A stretch of 52,674 nt of DNA from NCBI GenBank assembly GCA_964413825.1, contig CAYPTS010000004.1, positions 1 through 52,674 of the forward strand. The letters run 5' to 3'. Below the pieces are notes generated by a model. That model was given only the letters and a program-made list of their open reading frames with translations, had not been told where the DNA came from and made no database searches. The translations under genes were made by a program, and so were the position numbers. Source of the stretch: JAFGKM01 sp964413825. Its GTDB lineage: Bacteria; Ratteibacteria; UBA8468; B48-G9; JAFGKM01. Positions within the stretch are counted from its first letter, which is position 1; each line of letters starts with the position of its first letter. Positions 33,560 through 41,849 of this stretch are shown here, in pieces.

Positions 33560-36481
33560 TCAATCAGTTGGTTTAATAATAACTATTGCGTGTTCATAAG
33601 AACGGAGAAACGTCTGCTTTGACCATCTCGTACGCAGATTGTTCTCAAAACGCTGCATGTCAGCCTTGTCAAAAACGCTTTCGCCAAGACCCGAATCATC
33701 CGGGAGTTGCAGGGAAAGAAGGTTGTTTTTCGGAACTGCAAAGGTGATTCCGTTTTTCAACTGCTCTTTTGTCCAGAACGACTCTCCCCAGTAATCTCCC
33801 GGCGGTGGCAATTCCTGCTGTTTGTCCAGATTGGAAATGATAACTCTGAATTTATTTGTCGATGCGTCCTTCATATCCACTTTCAGGTTCACTTTTGCAG
33901 GGTATTGAGGTGTTTTTTTTAAATCATCCTGATTGTCATAAAGTCCGATTGCTACCGCACCGTTTTTCGTTAAAACCTTGACAATGGAAAGAGAACTTTC
34001 TATGGTTACAAGCGGCGCGGAAAATCTGTTGACAGTTTGTACCAGTAATTTGCCCAACGTTTCGTTCTCTGTCGGATCAACAAGAATGGTAATAACCTGC
34101 CCTTTTCCAACTTGACGTTCCGTAATCGCCGGACTGTGATTCTCCGGAAAAACAGCCATGATGTGTGTCATCTCGTCCACAACTTCAACGCTATATATTT
34201 CCCTCGGAGGGAAAAGGATTTTGGTATCGTCCACTTGAACCGATTCGGTAAAGACCCTTTTACCCGTCGTTTTCATACCTGTGAAAAAAGCCGTGCTATC
34301 ATTCTCTTCGGTTAAATCTTGCCTGGCGGTTGAGAAACGTCCCCCCAGAGAAATAATTGTACCGCCTTCCTCTGCGAATTTATTAAGCGCCATTAGAATG
34401 TCAGGGGAAAGATATCTGAAGGAATCGAAAGAGCCTATGAGCACGTCAAAATTCTTGTAGTGCTCGGTTGCGGCGATAGGTATGGCAGTTGTATCTCTGT
34501 ATCTCTGTATACATTTCTCCAAATTCCTCTGATGCTGTATCAAAGACATGTCCGCAGACTGGAAAATTGCCGTTGAATACGGGCTGAAAACTACTGCTGT
34601 TTTGCTTGGTGGATTTGCACCATGCCATTCTTTCGTGTTTCTGAAGTGATAGGAATAGCAGTCCACCGCCCTCGGATTGGCATGCATCATTGGTTTCCTG
34701 ATACATAGTGAACTGAAAGCAAACTCATCTCGGCCGGTAAGACAGTGGGTAAACGTATATCCCCATCGTGACCATTCGTGCGCACCGGTCATAAAACGCG
34801 GGAAGAAAAGATAAGGCGAACTCCTGCTTGTAAAGTAGTAATCAGCGTCAATATCTTTCAATGCGTCCGAATCTACGCCTTTCATCCATCCGTCTCTGTC
34901 AACTCCGTATGGGACCTCTAATATTCTCTTAAGTCCGTATTTGCGGCATATTTCCGTTAAACTGCGTTCATATTCAGTATTTACCTTCTGTTTGAAAAGA
35001 ACATATCTTCTCCACCACTTGTCCGATGCGTCTATCCAGTTTCTGCCAGATGCGAGTTTCTTTTGATAGTATCCTTTCGGTGGCGGCTCTCCGAATTTAT
35101 CGTAGCAGAATTTCTCTATCCTGCCTATGTCATCCTCATGAAAATCGACCATGTTAAATCTCAGTTCGTCGTAGTAAATACCCTGGAAATTCGGATATTT
35201 CTTTTTATACTCCGAATATTCCTTGTATACTGCTTCCTGAGTGCGAAGCCACTCCGGGCTCAATACATCCTCAATAGTTTTCCATGAGCCGTAGGCATAT
35301 GGTTTGCCCTGACTGTTTTTTGCCGCCCATTCCAGGTTGCTGACTGGCCCGATATGGTCTATTATCCAGATGTCAAGACCAACCTCTTTTGAGGCTTTTA
35401 GAAAGGTTTCCAGCGGGTCCATGCCCAAGGATTTGAACTTGCCTGTATACCAATGTTCTGAAACGCCGGCTACTTTTGTACTGTGTGCAACTGTTGAGCC
35501 TTCTTTCTGTTCAATACAGATGTCCGTCACTCCCATTCGTCTGTATTCTTCGAGAGCGGTTTTCAGTTTCGTGTAAGAATAAAATGAACGGTTCTGCTCC
35601 CAATAGGTCACAAAAAGAAAAACTTTGCCTTCAAGTTCGCAAACGGGTTTCGGAGTAAACCCGAGGCTGTAGACCGTATCAGGGCTATACCAAGATGTTG
35701 AATTTTCTTGGATGCGCGGGGTCCGCTTATTCTTTTCAGATTGAACAATCGGGCGTATTTCATTCAACCTGGAATTGAGGATGCTTTTATCAAGAGCGGA
35801 GATACGTTCTGAGGAAAGCCATTGAACCACATTAGCAAGGAATTTTTTTTCATCACCCTCCGGAGATCTTTCCTCTTCCACCCGTACGCCCGGGATACCG
35901 AAACCTGTCACCATACCGTTGGCGACAACTTTGCCATTTCCCTGTTTCCCTGCAATGACGACAGGCTTTCCGTTTTTTTCAGTTACTATAATTTTGCCGG
36001 CAGGCCCTTTCTCCAGGACAATATGGTCATAATAGGCATGTGAAAACTGATCCGGCAGTCCGGTTGTGAGCGATTCAGTATCTTCTAAAACGGTCAGTAT
36101 GTGTGTTTCGGAACGGTCGACACCTCTTGCAATCTCTGGAAACAATGGGTCGTCATCCCATCCGCGGTATCCCACGGTATCATGATTCAGCATCAGTCCG
36201 CCGCCAGCCCGCACGTATGTTATAAGTGCATACCGCCAGTTCTTGCCTGCGGGAATTCCTTTCATACTTCCAATAATCACAGCGTCGTATTTAAATAACT
36301 CCTTTTCGTCAATGTCCTCCAGTATAGTGACTGCCAGCGTGCCTTCTTTTTTCAGAGCATCGTACATTCCTGCCGCGCCGGCGCCATATCGAAAAATACC
36401 GATTTTTGTCTCGGAGAAACCGTTTATGCAAAATCCGGCAAGCAAAAAAATACCCGTAATAGCAATTTTTTTGATAGGCAT
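33560..36481 (-). CDS. Large secreted ThuA-like / TIM-barrel / GATase-like protein
   Basis: A 973-residue protein with an N-terminal signal (KIAITGIFLLAGFCINGFS). Residues about 25-235 resemble a ThuA/GATase1-like domain (YDAVIIGSMKGIP, YVRAGGGLMLNHD). A TIM-barrel-like region follows (about 270-600; GVTDICIEQKEG, GIYYDELRFNMVDFHEDD, TSRSSPYLFFPRFM). A second GATase-like domain (about 650-760; FDVLIGSFDSFRYLSP, EEGGTIISLGGRF) and a beta-rich tail complete it. The barrel looks like an uncharacterised glycosidase; catalytic residues are not assignable with certainty. It is the first enzyme gene after the pseudopilin, and no strong ribosome-binding site is seen. Confidence 0.75.
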   Translation of the reverse strand: MPIKKIAITGIFLLAGFCINGFSETKIGIFRYGAGAAGMYDALKKEGTLAVTILEDIDEKELFKYDAVIIGSMKGIPAGKNWRYALITYVRAGGGLMLNHDTVGYRGWDDDPLFPEIARGVDRSETHILTVLEDTESLTTGLPDQFSHAYYDHIVLEKGPAGKIIVTEKNGKPVVIAGKQGNGKVVANGMVTGFGIPGVRVEEERSPEGDEKKFLANVVQWLSSERISALDKSILNSRLNEIRPIVQSEKNKRTPRIQENSTSWYSPDTVYSLGFTPKPVCELEGKVFLFVTYWEQNRSFYSYTKLKTALEEYRRMGVTDICIEQKEGSTVAHSTKVAGVSEHWYTGKFKSLGMDPLETFLKASKEVGLDIWIIDHIGPVSNLEWAAKNSQGKPYAYGSWKTIEDVLSPEWLRTQEAVYKEYSEYKKKYPNFQGIYYDELRFNMVDFHEDDIGRIEKFCYDKFGEPPPKGYYQKKLASGRNWIDASDKWWRRYVLFKQKVNTEYERSLTEICRKYGLKRILEVPYGVDRDGWMKGVDSDALKDIDADYYFTSRSSPYLFFPRFMTGAHEWSRWGYTFTHCLTGRDEFAFSSLCIRKPMMHANPRAVDCYSYHFRNTKEWHGANPPSKTAVVFSPYSTAIFQSADMSLIQHQRNLEKCIQRYRDTTAIPIAATEHYKNFDVLIGSFDSFRYLSPDILMALNKFAEEGGTIISLGGRFSTARQDLTEENDSTAFFTGMKTTGKRVFTESVQVDDTKILFPPREIYSVEVVDEMTHIMAVFPENHSPAITERQVGKGQVITILVDPTENETLGKLLVQTVNRFSAPLVTIESSLSIVKVLTKNGAVAIGLYDNQDDLKKTPQYPAKVNLKVDMKDASTNKFRVIISNLDKQQELPPPGDYWGESFWTKEQLKNGITFAVPKNNLLSLQLPDDSGLGESVFDKADMQRFENNLRTRWSKQTFLRSYEHAIVIIKPTD

Positions 36482-36502
36482 GATAGTACCGTTTTTTTTG
36501 AT

Positions 36503-37019
36503 TTACCAGCCGTTATGTCCGAATAAATCATTCGCATTCGTTGCACCATCGGCATACTTAATCCAGCCTACATGACCGTCATAGAAGCAAATGTTTCCGC
36601 CCATACTGTGCCGTGGNNNNNNNNNNNNNNNNNNNNNNNNNNNNNNNNNNNNNNNNNNNNNNNNNNNNNNNNNNNNNNNNNNNNNNNNNNNNNNNNNNNN
36701 NNNNNNNNNNNNNNNNGCCGAAATATGTATCCGGATATTGAAGATGTCCGGTATTGGAGAGAATTTTGGGATAACCGATATAGGCAGAGCCGTTCTGATA
36801 AAACAGCGGAGGCAGATACTCTCCGTAATCCTGAGCGTACATAAGAAAAGCCAGCCCTATTTGTTTCAAGTTGCCTGTGCATTTTGCCTGTCGTGCCCGT
36901 TCCCTTGCCTGAGAAAGTGCCGGAAGGAGCATCGCTGCCAGTATCGCTATTATCGCTACCACAACTAATAGCTCTATCAAGGTAAAGCCGGCCAATTTGT
37001 TTTTTTTCTTTTTGCGCAT
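36503..37019 (-). CDS. Second pseudopilin-like secreted protein, interrupted by assembly gap
   Basis: The N-terminal part (37019 to 36717) encodes GFTLIELLVVVAIIAILAAM, LLPALSQARERARQA, NLKQIGLAFLMYAQDYGEYLP and stops at the 100-N gap. On the other side, in a different frame relative to the placeholder, bases 36503-36616 encode HSMGGNICFYDGHVGW and a natural stop TAA at 36503. This matches the H-X9-DG box of the homologue at 10071-10799, so the two parts are one gene and the gap length is only a placeholder. AAGGAGG precedes the ATG. It follows the second GntR/LacI regulator by 37 bp. Confidence 0.88.
36617..36716. other. Assembly gap of 100 N
   Basis: Exactly 100 unknown bases, the usual scaffold placeholder. 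It lies in the pseudopilin gene; the reading frame does not continue across it at face value. Confidence 0.99.
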
Positions 37020-37056
37020 TTATCGTTCCTCCTTTTTTCTGAATTTGTCTGCAGAT

Positions 37057-38193
37057 TCATGCTACCAATTCTTTTTCTTTATCTTTATTTTGTTTTTTAT
37101 CACCCCCTGCATTTTTATCGGTTGATTCCCTTTTTATGAATTTGCCTTTGATTGTTGTTCGCTCTTCAGTTTTTTTGCCTTCAATTACCTTGATAAGTTT
37201 TTCCGCTGCTGCCTGCCCTATTAAATGGGGGAATATGTCAATCGTGGACAGGGCAGGGTGAATGTGGCAGGTAAAAGGAGAGTTGTTACATCCTGCCAGC
37301 CCTATCTCTTCCGGTATTTTCAATCCGGATTCTTTTGTTGCTCTTAGTGCTCCCAATGCAATAAAATCATCTGCGCATAAGATAGCGTTAACGTTCTTTT
37401 CAAGCAGAAGACGTGCATTTTTATAACCATCTTCTTCGGAGAACGGACCATACCTAACAATAGATTCGTCAAAAGGAATTTTGTTTTCATCCAAGGCTTT
37501 TATATATCCTTCCAACCGGTCATCGCTTACGGTGAAATGCAAAGGGCCGTTTATGAATCCTATTTTGCCGTATCCGGAATCTATAATATGTGAAGTGAGG
37601 GTGTATCCTATCCATACGTTATTACTGTCAACGCTTTTAATTCCCGGTATGTTGGTCTTTCCTATTACGACAAGAGGAATGTTTTTATTTTGTATCATTG
37701 CGATTCTTGTGTCTTTGCTCATCGGGTCGGTCAATATGAGTCCCTGTAATCTGCCTGCTTCCATATCAACAAGGTAGTTGCTCTCGTTCTCCGTATAAAG
37801 CATAATTGGATAGTTGTATTTTGTGCTGATGGACTTGATTCCCAGTAACAAATCCGAGACAAACGGTGATGTTTGAGATCCTCCTATATCAGGGATAACT
37901 ATGCCCAAAGGGAGAATTGACATGGTATTGCCAGGCATATGATTACCGTCTTTTATGTACGTGCCTCTTCCCGGTACACGGAAAAGGATGCCTTCTTTTG
38001 TAAGTTCAACAAGCGCCTGCCTGACTGTTATGTGACTGATTTTGTAAATAGTGCAAAGTTCCCTTTCAGAAGGCAGGGGCATGTCGGGTTTGAATACCCC
38101 CTCCGCAATTTGTTTCTTGACGATGTCCTTTAACTGGATGTACATCGGAACAGGACTGTTGCGGTTTACGAAAAATTGTTTATGACTGTTCAT
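37057..38193 (-). CDS. GntR/LacI-type transcriptional regulator of cluster 2 (AraR-like)
   Basis: A 378-residue regulator with a GntR winged helix at about 15-80 (LPSERELCTIYKISHITVRQAL) and a LacI/PBP1-like sensor domain (about 95-350; LGIVIPDIGG, GLAGCNNSPFTCHIHPALSTIDI). The C-terminus is lysine-rich. It is homologous in plan to the cluster 1 regulator but clearly diverged, so it probably senses a different sugar. It heads cluster 2. The ATG lies 10 nt after the -10 box, so translation is nearly leaderless, and a palindrome covers the -10 region. No Shine-Dalgarno site is present. Confidence 0.93.
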   Translation of the reverse strand: MNSHKQFFVNRNSPVPMYIQLKDIVKKQIAEGVFKPDMPLPSERELCTIYKISHITVRQALVELTKEGILFRVPGRGTYIKDGNHMPGNTMSILPLGIVIPDIGGSQTSPFVSDLLLGIKSISTKYNYPIMLYTENESNYLVDMEAGRLQGLILTDPMSKDTRIAMIQNKNIPLVVIGKTNIPGIKSVDSNNVWIGYTLTSHIIDSGYGKIGFINGPLHFTVSDDRLEGYIKALDENKIPFDESIVRYGPFSEEDGYKNARLLLEKNVNAILCADDFIALGALRATKESGLKIPEEIGLAGCNNSPFTCHIHPALSTIDIFPHLIGQAAAEKLIKVIEGKKTEERTTIKGKFIKRESTDKNAGGDKKQNKDKEKELVA

Positions 38194-38197
38194 ATCT

Positions 38198-38212
38198 GTA
38201 TATATTATATAC
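38198..38212. promoter_or_regulatory. Candidate operator: perfect 15-bp palindrome on the -10 box
   Basis: GTATATAATATATAC has 7-bp arms around a single centre base and encloses the -10 box TATAAT (38204-38209, minus strand). It is 5 bp before the regulator start codon. It differs in sequence from the cluster 1 palindrome, consistent with separate specificities. Confidence 0.55.
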
Positions 38213-38231
38213 CATCTTTTTTTTCTGTCAA
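38204..38231 (-). promoter_or_regulatory. Promoter of cluster 2
   Basis: TTGACA (38226-38231), 16-bp spacer containing eight A in a row, TATAAT (38204-38209). Both hexamers are perfect. Confidence 0.78.
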
Positions 38232-38237
38232 GTCCAA

Positions 38238-38396
38238 TTTACGAGACCTCTGAAAAAGTCTCTCCGTACCCACCTTGTCATTGCGAACGAAGTGAAGCAA
38301 TCTCGGTTTCTCGACGATAGGGATTGCCGCGGTCGCACAAATCGTTCCCTCGCAATGACAACCGGGGGAGTTTTTCAGAAGTCTCTTTACGAGACC
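38238..38396. mobile_element. MITE-like palindromic element with flanking direct repeats, copy E
   Basis: The core GTCATTGCGA (38277) to CTCGCAATGAC (ending 38359) belongs to the same family as copies A-D. It is enclosed by a longer inverted repeat (TCTGAAAAA near 38250 and TTTTTCAGA near 38380) and by the 11-bp direct repeat TTTACGAGACC at 38238-38248 and 38386-38396. This is the footprint expected of a non-autonomous transposed element. Together with the promoter of cluster 2 it fills the gap between the regulator and vapC. Confidence 0.75.
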
Positions 38397-38498
38397 AATG
38401 GTTTTTGCTTATGGCCAAAAAGAAAAAGTAAAAGGTCTGATGATATGCAATAGCGTTTTTTGTGAAGGAACTTTTCCCTAAGAAACAGCATATAATAG

Positions 38499-38864
38499 TT
38501 ACAGGGGAAAGGAAAGGTTGAGGGAGTGTGCGGCGCCGTGCAAACGCCTGTCGCAGGTCCACAGGAGACATCCTGACAGTTTCGCGGATGCCAGCAACTG
38601 GATATCGCTCCATCCTATGCCGCAGCCGTAAAGGCGGTGATGCGCTGCAAAGTCAAGACATTCTTCGAAATCCGCGGTTTCCGCGCGCGGCAAGGTTAAA
38701 AGGAATTGCAGAGTTTCTTCTCTTTTCCGAAGGTTGCCGGTTGCCAGTTCGCCGATTATTACCGGATGAATGACAATCAGCCCTTCTTCCAGCAATCCGG
38801 CAAGCCTGCCGGAAGAACCCCTGAAGTGCTCCACCCAGACAGAAGTATCCGCAAGGATATTCAT
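38499..38864 (-). CDS. vapC: PIN-domain toxin, VapC type
   Basis: A 121-residue PIN ribonuclease. The acidic metal-binding residues are visible: D6 in LADTSVW, E in IGELATG (about 39), D in GWSDIQLL (about 83) and D in TCDRRL (about 100). VapC toxins cleave tRNA or rRNA when free of antitoxin. Its start overlaps the end of the antitoxin gene as ATGA. Size and gene order are standard. Confidence 0.92.
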   Translation of the reverse strand: MNILADTSVWVEHFRGSSGRLAGLLEEGLIVIHPVIIGELATGNLRKREETLQFLLTLPRAETADFEECLDFAAHHRLYGCGIGWSDIQLLASAKLSGCLLWTCDRRLHGAAHSLNLSFPL

Positions 38865-39064
38865 TTTTTGGTCCGGGCCGGCCTTTTGCGGGCAGGAACT
38901 TTCAGGTACGGCATAGAGCCTTCCATGAGCGCAAGCCGCCTGGCGGATTCTCTCTCAATAAGCGCATACAGTCCCTTATGCACAAGATGCGTTTTTTCTT
39001 CTATCCCCGTAAGTTTCCTTGCCCTGTCAATAAGTTCGTCGTCAATTATCAGTGTAGTTCTCAT
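38861..39064 (-). CDS. vapB: Antitoxin, VapB type
   Basis: A 67-residue protein starting MRTTLIIDDELIDRA, typical of the VapB family with an N-terminal DNA-binding strand, then a basic tail (ARKRPARTKK) that would bind the toxin. I chose ATG 39064 because a strong promoter places its -10 box 7 nt upstream; a frame extending to 39100 would include the promoter itself. The mRNA is therefore predicted to be leaderless. VapB-VapC complexes usually repress their own promoter. Confidence 0.9.
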   Translation of the reverse strand: MRTTLIIDDELIDRARKLTGIEEKTHLVHKGLYALIERESARRLALMEGSMPYLKVPARKRPARTKK

Positions 39065-39071
39065 ATGTATT

Positions 39072-39100
39072 ATTATGCATGTTTTATATGCATGTGTCAA
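39072..39100 (-). promoter_or_regulatory. vapBC promoter with operator repeats in the spacer
   Basis: TTGACA (39095-39100), 17-bp spacer, CATAAT (39072-39077). The spacer carries two direct copies of TATGCATGT (plus strand 39074-39082 and 39087-39095), each containing the palindrome ATGCAT and spaced 13 bp apart, so bound VapB would cover both hexamers. Confidence 0.75.
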
Positions 39101-39104
39101 GAGG

Positions 39105-39135
39105 TGATATAATTTTAGAATTTATGTGCTATAAT
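39105..39135 (+). promoter_or_regulatory. Two extended -10 elements upstream of tkt
   Basis: TGATATAAT (39105-39113) and TGCTATAAT (39127-39135) each have TGn before a perfect TATAAT; neither has a good -35. They face away from the vapBC promoter. The second would give a leader of about 33 nt containing GGAGG. Confidence 0.6.
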
Positions 39136-39174
39136 GTAAAACTTGAATTTAACAAAAATATGGAGGAAATAATA

Positions 39175-41085
39175 ATGGGAAGATTTGAAAAAGAACGGCT
39201 GGACAACAGCGAGATTTCAAAACTGCAAGAACTCAGCAGGCTGTGCAAAGGCGACATCCTGACGATGACAACTATTTCAAACTCCGGGCATCCGGGCGGC
39301 TCTATGTCTTCTCTGGACATGTACCTGACGGTTTTTTCATATGCGAATATCGCTCCGGACAGGGTGGACGACCCTGCAAGGGATAAGATTGTGGTAAGCC
39401 ACGGGCATACCTCCCCCGGAGTCTATGCGGCAATGGGCAGGCTGGGATTTTTCGACGTCGATATGGCAGTGGCGACGTTCCGCCTTTCGGGAAGCATATT
39501 CGAGGGACATGTGGTAAGGAAGGTGCCGGGCGTGGAGTGGGGCACCGGCAACCTGGGACAGGGGCTTTCCGCCGGTTGCGGGTTTGCGCTCGCGGACAAA
39601 CTCCACGGCAGGGATACGCATATTTTCGTGCTGACCAGCGACGGGGAGCATACAAAAGGGCAGATAGCCGAGGCGAGAAGGTTTGCGTCCAAGTACGGCA
39701 TGAACAACATCACCGTCATAGTGGATAACAACAACATACAGATAAGCGGAAAGACCAGCGACATCATGCCCTGCCGGATATGCGCAAACTATAAGTCCGA
39801 CGGCTGGGAGACGCTCGAGGTAGACGGCCATGATTTCAGCGAACTCTATGATGCGGTCAAGAAATCCACAGCGATGGACAAGCCGGTGTGCATTATAGCA
39901 AATACGGTTCTCGGCAAGGGCGTATCGTTCATGGAGCATGAGTACAAGTATCACGGCAAGACTCTTGACGAACAGGCGTACAACAAGGCGATGGAGGAAC
40001 TCGGACTGCCGCCGGCGCTGGATAAATACAGAAAACTGCGCCAGCAGAAATGGTCTTATCCGGAAAGGAAGTTTTATTTTAACCCCCAATTGAAAAAAGG
40101 CATGCCGGCGGTGTACAAAAAGGAAGAAAAGACGGACAACCGCAGTGCCTACGGGAAAGCGCTCATGGAGGTCGCAAAGGCCAACGTCGATAAAAAGGAT
40201 TTTCCGTTTGCGGTTTTCGACTGCGACCTTGCAACCTCTGTCAAGACGGACATTTTCGCGAAAGAGTTCCCGGGAAACTTCTTTCAGGTCGGCGTGCAAG
40301 AGCATAATGCCGCCACGATGGCAGGTGCGGCATCGACTGACAAGGTAATCAGTTTTTTCTCCGATTTCGGGGTATTCGGAGTGGATGAGACGTTCAACCA
40401 GGCGCGCCTGAACGACCAGAACTACAGCAACCTGAAACTGGTCTGCACGCACATAGGACTGGACGTGGGAGAAGATGGTAAAACCCACCAGTGCATTGAC
40501 TACGTTGGTACGTTAAGAAATCTGTTCGGGTTCAGGATTGTCATACCTGCCGACCCTAACCAGACCGACCGGGTGATAAGGTCCGTTGCGGGACAGCCCG
40601 GCAACTGGTTTGTGGGCATGGGCAGGTCGAAGGTGCCGGTGGTGACGCGAGAGGAAGACGGAGAGGTGTATTTTGACGAAAACTACGAGTTTGAGTATGG
40701 AAGGGCGGACATTTTAAGGGAAGGCGAGAAGGGATATCTCATCACCATGGGGTGCATGGTTCCCCGCGCCCTGAAGGCGGCGGAGATACTGAAAGAAAAG
40801 GGGATAAGCGTTGGAGTCATAAACGCATCCTGCCCTCTCGAAATAGATGAAAAGGCGATGGAGAAAGCGGTTGCGTCCGGGCTTATCGTGACACTTGAAG
40901 ACCACCACGTTGATACCGGGCTGGGCATGACCGCGGGGAGGTATCTCCTTGAAAAAAAATACGCCGGAAAATTCTTCAGGCTGGGAGTTACGCAGTACGG
41001 CAGTTCCGGCGAACCGGATTACCTGTTTAAGCGGGAGGGGATGGACCCGGAATCCGTCGCATCCCTGATTGAATCCCGGTTGTGA
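39175..41085 (+). CDS. tkt: Transketolase
   Basis: A 636-residue full-length transketolase with both halves in one chain. TPP-domain blocks: SNSGHPGGSMSSLDMYL, VSHGHTSPGVYAAMG, WGTGNLGQGLSAGCGFALA, and the Mg/TPP motif SDGEHTKGQIAEARRFASKY with DNNNIQISG. The pyrimidine domain has VGVQEHNAATMAGA and FSDFGVFGVDETFNQ. It transfers two-carbon units in the pentose phosphate pathway. GGAGGAAAT precedes ATG 39175, so the longer open frame from 39079 is not used. It is followed 5 bp later by pyrF. Confidence 0.96.
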   Translation: MGRFEKERLDNSEISKLQELSRLCKGDILTMTTISNSGHPGGSMSSLDMYLTVFSYANIAPDRVDDPARDKIVVSHGHTSPGVYAAMGRLGFFDVDMAVATFRLSGSIFEGHVVRKVPGVEWGTGNLGQGLSAGCGFALADKLHGRDTHIFVLTSDGEHTKGQIAEARRFASKYGMNNITVIVDNNNIQISGKTSDIMPCRICANYKSDGWETLEVDGHDFSELYDAVKKSTAMDKPVCIIANTVLGKGVSFMEHEYKYHGKTLDEQAYNKAMEELGLPPALDKYRKLRQQKWSYPERKFYFNPQLKKGMPAVYKKEEKTDNRSAYGKALMEVAKANVDKKDFPFAVFDCDLATSVKTDIFAKEFPGNFFQVGVQEHNAATMAGAASTDKVISFFSDFGVFGVDETFNQARLNDQNYSNLKLVCTHIGLDVGEDGKTHQCIDYVGTLRNLFGFRIVIPADPNQTDRVIRSVAGQPGNWFVGMGRSKVPVVTREEDGEVYFDENYEFEYGRADILREGEKGYLITMGCMVPRALKAAEILKEKGISVGVINASCPLEIDEKAMEKAVASGLIVTLEDHHVDTGLGMTAGRYLLEKKYAGKFFRLGVTQYGSSGEPDYLFKREGMDPESVASLIESRL

Positions 41086-41090
41086 GGCAT

Positions 41091-41801
41091 ATGGAAAACA
41101 TCGACCCGAAAGACAGGCTGATTTTTGCGCTGGATACCGCTACCGTGCGGGAGGCGGAAGAATTTGTAGCCCGGCTGGACGGGGTTGTCAGTTTTTTCAA
41201 GGTGGGAATTATTCTGCATACCCTTACCGGCGCCGGATTTGTCTCGTCGCTGGCAAAAAGAGGCAAAAAAGTATTTCTCGACCTTAAGTATTTCGATATA
41301 GGAGATACGGTGCGGGATGCGGTCAAACAGGCCGCAGGCCTCGGTGTGGATTTCCTGACGGTGCATGCCGACCGGCAGGTGATGAATGCCGCGGTTGAAG
41401 GAAAAGGCGGCAGCGGTATGAAGATTCTTGCAGTTACTCTCCTGACGAGTGTATCCGCCTCGGATTTAAAGGAAGCGGGAATAAACCTGTCTCCAGAAGA
41501 AGTTGTTGTCCGCAGGGCGAAAATTGCTTGCGAATGCGGGTGTGACGGAGTTATCGCGTCCGGCAGGGAAGCGTCGATAATCAAAAAAGAAACAGGCGGA
41601 AAATTGCTTGTCGTTACTCCCGGGGTGCGTCCGGCCGGAGCATCTGTTGACGGACAGAAGCGGATTGCGACGCCGGCAGATGCGATACGTGCGGGTGCGG
41701 ATTATCTTGTTGTGGGCAGGCCTGTAAAAAATGCCCCCGACCCGCGTGCCGCCGCAATGGCAATACTTGAAGAAATGGGGATGGCGTTTCCGAATCCCTA
41801 A
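41091..41801 (+). CDS. pyrF: Orotidine 5'-phosphate decarboxylase
   Basis: A 236-residue TIM barrel that converts OMP to UMP in pyrimidine synthesis. The catalytic array is in LDLKYFDIGDTVRDA (K and D residues), with IFALDTA at the start, LTVHAD in the middle and VVTPGVRPAGA and ADYLVVGRPV at the phosphate-binding end. I prefer ATG 41091; GTG 41082 would overlap the tkt stop. It lies immediately downstream of tkt, an unusual partner that could reflect the shared ribose-phosphate supply. Confidence 0.95.
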   Translation: MENIDPKDRLIFALDTATVREAEEFVARLDGVVSFFKVGIILHTLTGAGFVSSLAKRGKKVFLDLKYFDIGDTVRDAVKQAAGLGVDFLTVHADRQVMNAAVEGKGGSGMKILAVTLLTSVSASDLKEAGINLSPEEVVVRRAKIACECGCDGVIASGREASIIKKETGGKLLVVTPGVRPAGASVDGQKRIATPADAIRAGADYLVVGRPVKNAPDPRAAAMAILEEMGMAFPNP

Positions 41802-41849
41802 ACTCGAATCGCGGCTTTTAAAGAGGTTCGGAGTAAAGGAGCATAAGAG

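Noticed and set aside
5553..38193. SusCD-type polysaccharide utilisation loci
   Set aside because: No TonB-dependent receptor, SusD lipoprotein or ABC/TRAP transporter gene is present in either cluster.
39337..40488. Long open frame (383 codons) on the minus strand
   Set aside because: It is fully antisense to tkt, whose protein motifs are unmistakable; the antisense product has no recognisable domain.
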